From: Aequorivita sp. HC6-5
GTDB lineage: Bacteria > Bacteroidota > Bacteroidia > Flavobacteriales > Flavobacteriaceae
Reading direction: 5' to 3'
Assembly (NCBI GenBank): GCA_905182755.1
Contig: CAJJCS010000005.1
Location: 186,001-250,000 of the forward strand
Length of the DNA stretch: 64,000 nt
This document shows, piece by piece, positions 1 through 7,840 of the stretch. Position 1 is the first letter of the stretch. Every line of letters starts with the position of its first letter. The position numbers and the translations under genes are program-made. The notes below the pieces were generated by a model that did no database searches, had not been told where the DNA came from, and saw only the letters and a program-made list of their open reading frames with translations.

Positions 1-992
1 TTTGCTATGCCAGCAGTTAATGTTGTGGGTAATAGTAGCGTAAATGCAGTAATGGAAACTGCCGCTGAGTTAAACGCTCCTGTCAACATTCAATTCTCTA
101 ATGGAGGATGTTTGTTTAATGCAGGTAAAGGATTTCTAATGACAATCACCAAGCGGCCATTGCTGGAGGAATTGCAGGCGCAAAGCATGTACACCAACTA
201 GCAGAATTATACGGAGCAACAGTTATTTTACATACAGACCACTGTGCGAAAAAATTATTGCCTTGGATTGACGGACTTTTAGATGCAGGAGAACAGCACT
301 TTAAAGAAACTGGAAAACCTCTTTACAGCTCTCACATGATTGATCTTAGTGAAGAGCCTATTGAAGAGAACATCGCTATTTGTAAAGAGTATCTAGCCCG
401 TATGTGCAAAATAGGTATGACTTTAGAGATTGAACTTGGTATTACAGGAGGAGAAGAAGATGGTGTTGACAATAGTGATGTAGATGTTATCAAAGCTTTA
501 CACACAACCAGAAGAGGTTGCTTATGCCTATGAAGAATTAATCAAAGGTTAGTGACCAGTTCACTATTGCAGCTGCCTTTGGTAATGTACACGGTGTATA
601 CAAACCCGGAAATGTAAAACTTAACACCAAAGATCTTAAAAAACTCTCAGGAATTTGTACAGGAAAAATTTGGAACAGGATCTAATCCTGTAGATTTTGT
701 ATTTCACGGAGGAAGCGGATCTACCGTTGAAGAAATTCGTGAAGCTATTGGGTATGGAGTTGTGAAAATGAATATTGACACAGATCTTCAATTTGCTTTT
801 ACGGAAGGACCTCGTGATTACATGACCAAAAACATTGAGTACCTTAGAACTCAAATTGGAAATCCAGATGGTGGAGATATCCCAAATAAAAAATATTACG
901 ATCCAAGAAAATGGATGCGTGAGGCTGAACTAACATTCAAAGCACGTCTTAAAAAGGCCTTTGAAGATCTTAATAATGTGAACACATTATAA
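1..992 (+). CDS. fbaA: Class II fructose-bisphosphate aldolase, 5' truncated by the window and interrupted by four indels
   Basis: Zinc-dependent aldolase that cleaves or forms fructose 1,6-bisphosphate in glycolysis and gluconeogenesis. The first codons already encode the conserved N-terminal region (AVNVVG, NAPVNIQFSNGG), so about 30 residues lie outside the window. Similarity then moves through the frames: the zinc/active-site part HTDHCAKKLLPWIDGLLDA, the ELGITGGEEDGVDN block, AAAFGNVHGVYKPGNVKL, and finally DFVFHGGSGS and KMNIDTDLQFAF up to the usual NNVNTL end. Joining them needs one missing base near 133-136 and one extra base each near 498, 548 and 622. Four indels in 1 kb of an otherwise intact, normally essential gene suggest sequence error. 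accD follows 39 bp downstream. Confidence 0.9.
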
Positions 993-1031
993 TCAAAATT
1001 TCATAACAATACGTTTTAAACACACTACAAT

Positions 1032-1900
1032 ATGGCTTGGTTTAAAAGAACAAAAAAAGGAATTAACACCCTTACCGAGGACAAAAAAGATGTGCCAAAA
1101 GGATTGTGGTACAAATCTCCAACAGGTAAAATAGTAGACGCAGAAGAGTTAGAAAAAAACTTTTATGTAAGTCCAGAAGATGGATACCACGTTCGTATTG
1201 GTAGTAAGGAATATTTTGAGATTTTATTTGACAATAACAAGTTTAAAGAACTTGACACTAACCTTACGTCCAAGGATCCTTTAAAGTTTGAAGACAAGAA
1301 AAAATATGCAGATAGGCTTAAAGATGCTCAAAAGAAAACAGGATTAAATGATGCTGTACGTACAGCTGTAGGTAAGTCTATGGGGCAAAACTTAGTCATT
1401 GCATGTATGGACTTTAGTTTTATTGGAGGTTCTATGGGTAGTGTTGTTGGAGAAAAAATAGCGCGTGCTGCAGATCATGCATTAAAAACAAAGACACCTT
1501 TTTTACTTATAAGTAAAAGTGGTGGTGCTCAGAATGATGGAAGCTGCCTTATCTCTCATGCAACTGGCTAAAACTAGTGCAAAGCTTAGCGCAATTGGCA
1601 GATGCAGGGATACCTTACGTGTCTTTATGTACAGATCCAACAACGGGTGGAACAACAGCATCTTTTGCAATGCTTGGTGACATTAACATAAGTGAGCCTG
1701 GCGCCTTAATTGGTTTTGCAGGACCGCGTGTTGTAAAAGACACAACGGGTAAAGACCTGCCAGATGGTTTTCAAAGTGCAGAATTTGTTTTAGAACATGG
1801 TTTTTTAGATTTTATTGCACACCGTAAAGACATGAAGCGTAAGATTAATTTATATCTAGATTTAGTGCAAAACAAACCATTGCGCGAAAAAACAGCATAA
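1032..1900 (+). CDS. accD: Acetyl-CoA carboxylase carboxyltransferase subunit beta (two indels)
   Basis: Beta subunit of the carboxyltransferase of acetyl-CoA carboxylase, which moves the carboxyl group from biotin to acetyl-CoA in the first step of fatty acid synthesis. The start [11 protein letters not shown] is typical of flavobacterial AccD. Crotonase-fold blocks are visible: [20 protein letters not shown], then SGGA(R)[23 protein letters not shown] and [11 protein letters not shown]. The frame breaks at an extra A near 1531 and again at an extra base near 1588; removing both restores a 288-residue protein of normal length. The N-terminal segment that carries a four-Cys zinc ribbon in E. 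coli reads [11 protein letters not shown]...VSPEDGYHV here, with no cysteine. A strong terminator follows. Confidence 0.92.
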
Positions 1901-1942
1901 TAAACAGTTCTACGTTGTATTTTAGAATATTAACACTATCAT

Positions 1943-1985
1943 AAAACTCCTTTCTATTGTAAGCAATAGAAGGGAGTTTTTGTTT
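1943..1985 (+). terminator. Rho-independent terminator after accD
   Basis: A long stem pairs AAAACTCCTTTCTATTG (1943-1959) with CAATAGAAGGGAGTTTT (1964-1980) across a 4-nt loop, with one G-T wobble, and runs into T-rich sequence. It separates accD from rpsO. The A-rich 5' arm would allow it to work in both directions. Confidence 0.85.
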
Positions 1986-2024
1986 TAGTACATCCCTTTA
2001 GGCTCTTTTGAGCTCCCGTAAGCG

Positions 2025-2058
2025 TCTTGACCAACGTCTGGTCTCAGGTTTTTTAAAT
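2025..2058 (+). other. Small hairpin with T-run in the accD-rpsO intergenic region
   Basis: GACCA and TGGTC pair around a short loop (about 2030-2044) and are followed by AGGTTTTTT. It looks like a weak terminator or part of the rpsO leader; I see no recognised RNA family. The rest of 1986-2096 shows no other structure that I can name. Confidence 0.3.
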
Positions 2059-2096
2059 AATATGCTATCAAACAATGCCATATCAGTGAATTTTAC

Positions 2097-2104
2097 TATT
2101 TTTG
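2097..2104 (+). promoter_or_regulatory. Candidate -7 box for rpsO
   Basis: TATTTTTG fits the Bacteroidota -7 consensus TAnnTTTG and lies 57 bp before the rpsO start. No TTG is seen at the usual -33 distance, so the promoter is tentative. Confidence 0.45.
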
Positions 2105-2161
2105 CACCCGAATTATGATAGACATAATTCATACATAAAAATCATTTACAAAAATATTAGC

Positions 2162-2431
2162 ATGTATTTAGATCCAAAAGAAAAACAAGAGATTTTCGCA
2201 AAGCACGGAAAATCTGCAAAAGACACTGGTAACACAGAAGGTCAAATTGCATTATTCACTTACAGAATTCAACACCTTACGGGGCATTTGAAAGCAAACC
2301 ACAAAGATTACAACACAGAGCGTTCTCTAGTGATGCTAGTAGGTAAGCGTCGTTCTTTATTAGACTATCTAATGAAAAAAGACATTTTACGTTACAGAGC
2401 AATTGTAAAAGAATTAGAATTACGTAAATAA
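2162..2431 (+). CDS. rpsO: 30S ribosomal protein S15
   Basis: Small-subunit protein that binds 16S rRNA helices and helps build the central domain of the 30S subunit. The 89-residue product MYLDPKEKQEIFAKHG... has the family's length and motifs: DTGNTEGQIALFTYRI, LTGHLKANHKD and VGKRRSLLDYL. The reading frame is open upstream to 2102, but the family start MYLDP and the normal length select the ATG at 2162. It is followed by its own terminator and then pnp, the conserved rpsO-pnp order. S15 represses its own messenger in several bacteria; the leader here was not matched to a known operator. Confidence 0.97.
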   Translation: MYLDPKEKQEIFAKHGKSAKDTGNTEGQIALFTYRIQHLTGHLKANHKDYNTERSLVMLVGKRRSLLDYLMKKDILRYRAIVKELELRK

Positions 2432-2440
2432 TCTATACAA

Positions 2441-2470
2441 GGGGCTCAGTGAGCCCCTTAATTTTTTATT
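2441..2470 (+). terminator. Rho-independent terminator after rpsO
   Basis: A perfect 7-bp stem, GGGGCTC / GAGCCCC, with a 3-nt AGT loop (2441-2457) is followed by TTAATTTTTTATT. Confidence 0.92.
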
Positions 2471-2508
2471 ATATTTAAGTACTGAAAAGGCTACCCTTTA
2501 GTTTTTCA

Positions 2509-2589
2509 TTGGTCAAACCACACACAACACAACAACACTTGGTTTGAAAATCAAACCTTGGCCAAATTAACGATGCGCGGGTGCGCATC
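2509..2589 (+). promoter_or_regulatory. Structured 5' leader of pnp with competing hairpins
   Basis: One GGTTTG (2541-2546) can pair with either of two CAAACC copies, at 2514-2519 or 2552-2557, so two hairpins exclude each other. TTGGTCAA (2509-2516) is also nearly complementary to TTGGCCAA (2558-2565). A separate GC-rich stem, GATGCGC/GCGCATC with a GGGT loop (2572-2589), ends 4 nt before the first ATG of pnp. In E. coli a hairpin in the pnp leader mediates autocontrol with RNase III; a similar role here is inference only. Confidence 0.55.
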
Positions 2590-2602
2590 ATAAATGAAAA
2601 AT

Positions 2603-4804
2603 ATGATACCTAAAGTATTTAGAGAGGTCATTGACCTTGGTGACGGTAGAGAGATTTCTATCGAAACTGGAAAATTAGCAAAACAGGCACACGGATCTGT
2701 CGTGGTACAGTCTGGAAAATGTATGATGCTTTGTACAGTAGTTTCTAACTACGAGCAAAAAGATCTACCCTTTTTACCCCTAACCGTTGATTACAGAGAG
2801 AAGTTTGCAGCAGCAGGACGTTATCCTGGTGGATTCTTCAAAAGAGAAGCACGCCCAAGTGATGGTGAAGTATTAACGATGCGTTTAGTGGATCGTGTGT
2901 TACGCCCATTATTCCCAAAGAACTACAGCGCAGAAACACAGGTGATGATACAGTTAATGTCTCATGATGATGATGTTATGCCAGATGCAATGGCAGGACT
3001 TGCTGCATCTGCAGCAATCCAATTATCTGATTTCCCTTTTGAGTGTGCTATCTCTGAGGCTAGAGTTGGACGTATTAATGGAGAGTTTGTAATCAACCCT
3101 ACAAGAGCACAATTAGCAGAGAGCGACATCGATATGATGATTGGAGCATCTGCAGATTCTGTAATGATGGTGGAAGGTGAAATGGACGAGATTTCTGAAG
3201 AAGAAATGATCGAGGCTATTAAGTTTGCACATGAAGCTATTAAACTTCAAATTGAGGCGCAACACCGTTTAGCTGACGCTTTCGGAAGAAAAGAAGTTCG
3301 TGATTACGCAGAAGAGCCAGACAACGAAGCGCTTGTAAAAAGAGTACACGATATGGCTTATGATAAAGTATATGCAGTGGCTAAAGCTGGATCTACTAAG
3401 CAAGAGCGTACTGCTTCATTTGCAGCAATTAAAGAAGAAGTAAAGGCATCTTTCTCTGAAGAAGAAATGGAAGAGTATGGCGGGTTAGTTTCTGACTACT
3501 ACCGCAAGGCTGAAAAAGCTGCTGTTCGTGATCTTACAGTTAACGAAGGGCTACGTCTAGATGGTCGTAAGACTAACGAAATACGTGATATCTGGTGTGA
3601 GATTGATTACTTGCCATCTGTGCACGGTTCTGCAGTGTTTACTCGTGGAGAAACACAGGCCCTTGCTACAGTAACTCTAGGAACTTCTAGAGATGCAAAT
3701 AAAATAGACATGCCATCATTTGAAGGAGAAGAAAGTTTCTACCTTCACTATAACTTCCCTCCTTTTTGTACAGGTGAAGCAAGACCTATTCGTGGAACCT
3801 CTCGTAGAGAAGTTGGACATGGTAATCTTGCACAACGTGGTTTAAAAGGAATGATTCCTGATGATTGTCCTTACACAGTACGTGTAGTGTCTGAGGTATT
3901 AGAATCTAACGGTTCTTCTTCTATGGCAACAGTATGTGCTGGAACAATGGCAATGATGGATGCAGGTATCCAAATGAAAAAACCAGTTTCTGGTATTGCA
4001 ATGGGGCTTATCTCTGATGCAGATACTGGAAAATTCGCAGTTCTTTCTGATATTCTTGGTGATGAAGATTACCTAGGAGATATGGACTTTAAAGTTACAG
4101 GAACAGCAGATGGTATTACTGCTTGCCAGATGGATATTAAAGTAAAAGGATTAGGATACGATATTCTTGTTGCTGCTTTAAACCAGGCAAAAGATGGTCG
4201 TTTACATATCTTAGACAAATTGGTTGAGGCAATTGCCGCTCCTAGAGAAGACGTGAAAGAATACGCTCCAAAAATGGTAGGTGTTCGTATCGCTAATGAA
4301 TTTATTGGCGCTCTTATTGGACCAGGAGGAAAAGTGATACAAGAACTTCAAAAAGTAACCGGATGTACTATCGTAATTAACGAAGATCCAGTAACAGAAG
4401 AAGGAATTGTTGAAATCCTAGGAACAGGGCAAGAAGGAATTAACGCGGTACTGGCCAAAATTGATTCTATTACATTTAAGCCTACAGTAGGTTCTGCATA
4501 TGAGGTGAAAGTAATCAAAATGTTAGATTTTGGTGCTGTTGTTGAATATATGGAAGCTCCAGGAAACGAAGTATTGTTACATGTTTCTGAGCTAGCTTGG
4601 GAACGCACAGAAAACGTTAGCGATGTGGTAAACATGGGTGATGTATTTGATGTGAAGTACTTTGGTCTTGACAAACGTACAAGAAAAGAGAAAGTGTCTC
4701 GTAAGGCCCTTATGGAAAAACCAGAAGGATACGTAGCACCAGCTCCTAGAGAACGTAGTAATGACCGTCGTCCTCCAAGAAGAGATGACAGAAGAAGAGA
4801 CTAA
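2603..4804 (+). CDS. pnp: Polyribonucleotide nucleotidyltransferase (PNPase)
   Basis: Phosphorolytic 3'-to-5' exoribonuclease that degrades and tails RNA as a trimer. The product has two RNase PH domains (roughly residues 10-230 and 310-535) joined by a helical linker. The second contains [15 protein letters not shown] and [16 protein letters not shown] domain follows ([19 protein letters not shown]) and then an S1 domain ([15 protein letters not shown]...LLHVSEL). The C-terminal tail is arginine-rich. Two in-frame ATGs exist, at 2594 and 2603. I prefer 2603 ([18 protein letters not shown]) because it matches the family N terminus and lies clear of the leader hairpin. A terminator follows the stop codon. 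Confidence 0.96.
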   Translation: MIPKVFREVIDLGDGREISIETGKLAKQAHGSVVVQSGKCMMLCTVVSNYEQKDLPFLPLTVDYREKFAAAGRYPGGFFKREARPSDGEVLTMRLVDRVLRPLFPKNYSAETQVMIQLMSHDDDVMPDAMAGLAASAAIQLSDFPFECAISEARVGRINGEFVINPTRAQLAESDIDMMIGASADSVMMVEGEMDEISEEEMIEAIKFAHEAIKLQIEAQHRLADAFGRKEVRDYAEEPDNEALVKRVHDMAYDKVYAVAKAGSTKQERTASFAAIKEEVKASFSEEEMEEYGGLVSDYYRKAEKAAVRDLTVNEGLRLDGRKTNEIRDIWCEIDYLPSVHGSAVFTRGETQALATVTLGTSRDANKIDMPSFEGEESFYLHYNFPPFCTGEARPIRGTSRREVGHGNLAQRGLKGMIPDDCPYTVRVVSEVLESNGSSSMATVCAGTMAMMDAGIQMKKPVSGIAMGLISDADTGKFAVLSDILGDEDYLGDMDFKVTGTADGITACQMDIKVKGLGYDILVAALNQAKDGRLHILDKLVEAIAAPREDVKEYAPKMVGVRIANEFIGALIGPGGKVIQELQKVTGCTIVINEDPVTEEGIVEILGTGQEGINAVLAKIDSITFKPTVGSAYEVKVIKMLDFGAVVEYMEAPGNEVLLHVSELAWERTENVSDVVNMGDVFDVKYFGLDKRTRKEKVSRKALMEKPEGYVAPAPRERSNDRRPPRRDDRRRD

Positions 4805-4830
4805 TCCAGGTTTTTCTTTTATTAAATAAC

Positions 4831-4865
4831 AAAGCGCCTTTCTTTACCGAAAGGCGCTTTTTTCT
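4831..4865 (+). terminator. Rho-independent terminator after pnp
   Basis: A perfect 12-bp stem AAAGCGCCTTTC / GAAAGGCGCTTT with loop TTTACC, followed by TTT. Confidence 0.93.
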
Positions 4866-5011
4866 ATTGTAACACACTCAGTAACAAGAAACAAAACACA
4901 CTTTAAAAAGACACCGTATTGGTTTATTGTTAGATAGATTATAAGGAGCTGTAAACTGAAAGATTTTTCCTTACCTTTAACAACACATTGGCTCTACTAA
5001 CAACAACTAAA

Positions 5012-5413
5012 ATGATTCATACCATTTGCTACTCTAGCAAGGCCGTTGATGGGCTTCAAAAAGAAGCACTAGAAGGAATTTACAATAAAACCTACACCAA
5101 CAATAGTATAAGAAATGTAACTGGCATTTTGTTATTTGAACTAGGTAATTTTTTCCAGGTTTTAGAGGGAGATAAAGACATCATCATGCCACTGTATGAG
5201 AATAAAATTAAAAACGACCCAAGACATCATTCAATATTCGAGATTATAAACAGACCCAAACAAAAGGCGTTATTCTCTGACTACAGCACAGATTTTAATA
5301 TTGTACGTACTGCAGAGCAATTGGCCACAATAGATGCCTATTTAAAAGAAAATAAAGTTAGTACCTCAGAAAAAATTCAACGTTTAATACAACCTTTTTT
5401 ACTACTACCATGA
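5012..5413 (+). CDS. Stand-alone BLUF-domain blue-light sensor
   Basis: A 133-residue FAD-binding blue-light receptor made of one BLUF domain and a short helical tail. The flavin-site residues sit at the expected spacing: Tyr7 (ICYSS), Asn31 (TNNSIRNVTG) and Gln49 (FFQVLEGD), matching Tyr21, Asn45 and Gln63 of AppA. The late strand that usually reads F-P-D-W-S-M-x-F is FSDYSTDF here, so the common Trp and Met are Tyr91 and Thr93. No output domain is fused, so it must act through a partner. The ATG at 5012 is preferred over an upstream in-frame TTG at 4988. Its stop codon overlaps the rpe start (ATGA), which implies translational coupling. Confidence 0.9.
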   Translation: MIHTICYSSKAVDGLQKEALEGIYNKTYTNNSIRNVTGILLFELGNFFQVLEGDKDIIMPLYENKIKNDPRHHSIFEIINRPKQKALFSDYSTDFNIVRTAEQLATIDAYLKENKVSTSEKIQRLIQPFLLLP

Positions 5414-6072
5414 GCCACACTCTTATAGCCCCATCAGTTTTAGCTGCAGATTTTGCCAACTTACAACGTGATATTGAGATGATCAACAACTCTGATGCAG
5501 ATTGGTTTCATATAGACATCATGGACGGTGTTTTTGTGCCTAATATTTCTTTTGGAATGCCAGTTTTGCGTGATATTGCAAAACATGCAACAAAAACTAT
5601 AGATGTACATCTTATGATAGTAGATCCAGACAGGTATATTTCAACTTTTAAAAACCTAGGTGCAGATATACTAACGGTACACTATGAGGCTTGTACACAT
5701 TTGCACAGAACCCTGCAGGCCATAAAAGCCCAGGGCATGAAAGCTGGAGTTGCTTTAAACCCACATACAAGTATATCACTTCTAGAAGATACCATACAAG
5801 ACATAGACCTTGTGTGCCTTATGAGTGTAAACCCTGGTTTTGGCGGCCAAAGTTTTATAGAAAATACCTATGATAAGGTAGTAGCCTTAAAAGAATTAAT
5901 TACTAGAAAAGGAGCCAGTACCATTATAGAAATTGATGGCGGGGTTACCAGTAAAAACGCCAAACAACTTGCAGATGCTGGAGCAGATGTACTAGTGGCG
6001 GGTAGCTATGTTTTTAAATCTGAAAATCCTACCAAAACCATTACAGACCTTAAAGCGCTACTAGCCTCATAA
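5410..6072 (+). CDS. rpe: Ribulose-phosphate 3-epimerase
   Basis: TIM-barrel metal-dependent epimerase that interconverts D-ribulose 5-phosphate and D-xylulose 5-phosphate in the pentose phosphate pathway. The 220-residue product has the family signature blocks: APSVLAADFANL at the N terminus, HIDIMDGVFVPNISFG with the catalytic Asp, DVHLMI, the MSVNPGFGGQ loop and EIDGGV followed by ADVLVAGSYVF for phosphate binding. It overlaps the BLUF gene by four bases, so both are probably read from one transcript. Confidence 0.96.
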   Translation: MSHTLIAPSVLAADFANLQRDIEMINNSDADWFHIDIMDGVFVPNISFGMPVLRDIAKHATKTIDVHLMIVDPDRYISTFKNLGADILTVHYEACTHLHRTLQAIKAQGMKAGVALNPHTSISLLEDTIQDIDLVCLMSVNPGFGGQSFIENTYDKVVALKELITRKGASTIIEIDGGVTSKNAKQLADAGADVLVAGSYVFKSENPTKTITDLKALLAS

Positions 6073-6092
6073 AAGAATAAAAACACCTAAAG

Positions 6093-6118
6093 AAAAGCTA
6101 TTCGTGAGGCTTTTTTTA
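6093..6118 (+). terminator. Probable terminator after rpe
   Basis: AAAAGC and GCTTTT pair (6-bp stem, 10-nt loop) and run into a T-tract. It is weak and lies between convergent genes. Confidence 0.5.
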
Positions 6119-6132
6119 TGCTGATATATCTA

Positions 6133-6666
6133 TTACAATAATTTTATAATCTTACTGCTCATTGGTTTTGTGGTAGCGTAAAAATAATCAATGAGCTGGC
6201 CATTCTCGTCTACCAGATATTTCTGGAAATTCCACCTCACCTTAGAATCCATCACCCCATTTTGCGCCTTAGAGGTAAGCCACTTATACAGTGGGTGCTG
6301 GCTGGCCCCTTTTACCTCTATCTTGGATGAGAGCGGGAAATCTACCCCGTAATTGGCTTTACAAAAAGACTCAATCTCCTTGGCGGTGCCAGGTTCCTGC
6401 CCACCAAACTGGTTGCAAGGCAGCCCTATTACCACAAGTTTATCTTTATAGGTCTTGTACAGCTCCTGCAAACCATCATACTGAGAGGTAAACCCACACT
6501 TGGAGGCAACATTAACAAAGAGTATTTTTTTGCCTTTATACTGGCTTAAATCCAGAGGCGCTCCAGAGATATCTGTAAGGGAGATGTCATATAAAGATGC
6601 TATTGGGTTTTGGGCAGTGGCTATAGTGCAAGTAAGCAGCAAACCAAAAAATATTTTAGAAAACAT
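6133..6666 (-). CDS. Secreted glutathione peroxidase-type thiol peroxidase
   Basis: Cysteine-type glutathione peroxidase family protein that reduces peroxides, in such bacteria usually with thioredoxin. The 177-residue product starts with a signal peptide (MFSKIFFGLLLTCTIATAQ), so it should act in the periplasm. Catalytic elements are visible: NVASKCGFTSQY with the peroxidatic Cys, GLPCNQFGGQEPG with a Gln and the likely second Cys, and VRWNFQKYLV with the Trp and Asn. The active site is Cys, not selenocysteine. A TACCTTTG -7 box sits 12 bp before the start. Confidence 0.93.
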   Translation of the reverse strand: MFSKIFFGLLLTCTIATAQNPIASLYDISLTDISGAPLDLSQYKGKKILFVNVASKCGFTSQYDGLQELYKTYKDKLVVIGLPCNQFGGQEPGTAKEIESFCKANYGVDFPLSSKIEVKGASQHPLYKWLTSKAQNGVMDSKVRWNFQKYLVDENGQLIDYFYATTKPMSSKIIKLL

Positions 6667-6678
6667 AGCTTTTTATTG

Positions 6679-6686
6679 CAAAGGTA
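6679..6686 (-). promoter_or_regulatory. Candidate -7 box for the peroxidase gene
   Basis: TACCTTTG on the minus strand fits TAnnTTTG and ends 12 nt before the ATG at 6666, leaving a very short leader. Confidence 0.45.
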
Positions 6687-6922
6687 CGGATGCTTTGTAA
6701 TGCTAATACTGGAGCTGCTTGTTTTTAACAAAGAATTGTGCTGTGAAGTATATACAAACAAGCGAGGCTTCTCTATGTTACACGAAATAGGATTAGCTGC
6801 GCTGATCCTTATTGCTCGGCGCTTTGAAAACAGTGCAAATAAAAAAAAACACGCAAGCGAGGCTTCTTTATATTATACGAAAGAGGATTAGCTGCGCTGA
6901 CCCTTATTGCTCGGCGCTTTGA

Positions 6923-7012
6923 AAATCAACAAAAGAAACATCAGCAACACCCAAAATAAAAAAGCAAGCTCTTTTATTTTGAGCTTGCTTTGTTTCAACT
7001 TTTTTGTTGATT
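6923..7012. repeat. Nested inverted repeat inside the tRNA-tail repeat cluster
   Basis: AAATCAACAAAA (6923-6934) pairs with TTTTTTGTTGATTT (6999-7012). Inside it, AAAGCAAGCTC pairs with GAGCTTGCTTT around TTTTATTTT (about 6961-6991). The inner hairpin with flanking A and T runs could act as a bidirectional terminator. Confidence 0.6.
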
Positions 7013-7034
7013 TATTCGTGACCCAGAGAGGATT
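7011..7034. repeat. 24-bp direct repeat of the tRNA-Arg 3' end
   Basis: The 24 bases at 7011-7034 (TTTATTCGTGACCCAGAGAG plus GATT) recur exactly at 7128-7151, where they cover the 3' end of tRNA-Arg. A duplicated tRNA end 117 bp away is the form left by site-specific integration into a tRNA gene, but no integrase is present. Confidence 0.7.
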
Positions 7035-7066
7035 AGCTGCGCTGATCCTCAAAAGCTCCGCTTTGA

Positions 7067-7130
7067 AAATAGTGCAAATAAAAAAAAACACGCAAGCGAG
7101 GCTTGGTGTTTTTTTTTATTTGCACTATTT
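7067..7130 (-). terminator. Very long terminator hairpin of tRNA-Arg
   Basis: On the minus strand the tRNA is followed at once by a perfect inverted repeat: AAATAGTGCAAAT plus an A-run plus CAC on one side, its exact complement on the other, with an inner CAAGC/GCTTG stem. The total stem is about 30 bp. The inner hairpin followed by CGTGTTTTTTTTT would end tRNA transcription. Confidence 0.75.
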
Positions 7131-7135
7131 ATTCG

Positions 7136-7209
7136 TGACCCAGAGAGGATTCGAACCTCCAACCGTCAGAGCCGAAATCTGATATTCTATCCAGTTGAAC
7201 TACTAGGCC
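7136..7209 (-). tRNA. tRNA-Arg (anticodon UCG)
   Basis: A 74-nt cloverleaf on the minus strand. The acceptor stem GGCCTAG pairs with CTGGGTC (two G-U pairs), with discriminator base A. The anticodon stem TCAGA/TCTGA encloses loop TTTCGGC, which gives anticodon UCG for Arg CGA codons. The T arm is GGAGG-TTCGAAT-CCTCT. CCA is not encoded. Confidence 0.93.
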
Positions 7210-7248
7210 AAAAACACCTATACTATAGGTGTTGTATTGTTATATTTT

Positions 7249-7701
7249 TTAATTTGATAGGCGCGCCTTTACAAGTGTGCTTATGGTTTTCCCGTCTGCT
7301 CTTCCTGATACTTCTTTAGTAACCATGCCCATTACCTTACCCATATCTGCCATAGCACTTGCTCCTGTGGCCTCAATAGCCTTATCTACCATTGCAGCCA
7401 CCTCAACTTCACTTAGTTGTTGTGGTAAAAACTGCTCAATTACTGCAGCTTCTGCTAGTTCTGGATCTGCCAAATCTGAGCGTCCTTGAGTAGAGAAAAT
7501 AGCAGCACTATCTTTGCGCTGTTTTACCAGTTTTTGAAGTAGTTTTATTTCATCCTCAGGGCTAATATCTTGCTTTGCTCCACCTTGGGTTTGAGCCAGT
7601 AAAATAGCACTCTTCACAGAACGAAGTGCCTGCAATGCTAGTGTATCTTTACTTTTCATAGCCATTTTCATGGCATCCATAATCTTTACTGATAAACTCA
7701 T
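7249..7701 (-). CDS. yqeY: GatB/YqeY domain protein
   Basis: A 150-residue stand-alone YqeY protein, homologous to the tail domain of the GatB subunit of tRNA amidotransferase, which binds tRNA. Its exact cellular role is unsettled. The sequence is helical throughout and has family blocks ALQALRSVKSAI, KLVKQRKDSAAIF, EQFLPQQLSE and MGKVMGMVTKEVSGRADG. It follows ftsZ on the same strand, an order common in flavobacteria, but a strong palindromic terminator between them suggests mostly separate transcription. Confidence 0.93.
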   Translation of the reverse strand: MSLSVKIMDAMKMAMKSKDTLALQALRSVKSAILLAQTQGGAKQDISPEDEIKLLQKLVKQRKDSAAIFSTQGRSDLADPELAEAAVIEQFLPQQLSEVEVAAMVDKAIEATGASAMADMGKVMGMVTKEVSGRADGKTISTLVKARLSN

Positions 7702-7762
7702 AGGTATGGGTATAAAAATTAGACCACGAAGATAGGAAATTAACTACAATTGTCATGGCTAT

Positions 7763-7796
7763 AAAAAACCCATTAATAGCTATTAATGGGTTTTTT
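7763..7796 (-). terminator. Bidirectional terminator between ftsZ and yqeY
   Basis: The 34 bases are a perfect palindrome: AAAAAACCCATTAATAG followed by its exact reverse complement ending in TTTTTT. It works as an A-stem-T terminator on either strand and closes the dcw operon. Confidence 0.9.
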
Positions 7797-7840
7797 AAAA
7801 TTAAGTACACAAGTATATATCGGGGGAGATACCCCTGTAA

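Larger units (their letters stand above)
6759..7127. repeat. Repeat cluster derived from the tRNA-Arg 3' end and its terminator
   Basis: About 370 bp hold three partial copies of one composite unit. The palindromic core AGGATTAGCTGCGCTGATCC lies at 6789, 6884 (one base changed) and 7029; its arms pair as AGGATTAGC/GCTGATCCT around TGC. The block AAGCGAGGCTT occurs at 6760, 6855 and 7094. AGTGCAAATA plus an A-run plus CACGCAAGCGAGGCTT occurs at 6832 and 7071. Each core is preceded by a more or less decayed copy of the tRNA end (GACCCAGAGAGGATT). No open frame here looks like a real gene. It resembles a small REP-type array or repeated insertion at a tRNA end. Confidence 0.75.

Noticed and set aside
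1986-2096. A known small RNA between accD and rpsO
   Set aside because: Only a weak hairpin with a T-run is seen; no match to 6S, tmRNA, RNase P, SRP or a riboswitch family.
6133-6666. Selenocysteine glutathione peroxidase
   Set aside because: The active-site codon encodes Cys (NVASKCGFT); no in-frame TGA or SECIS-like element.
6888-7182. Open frames in the tRNA-tail repeat cluster on both strands
   Set aside because: They consist of the repeats and terminator hairpins, run into the tRNA gene and show no protein features.
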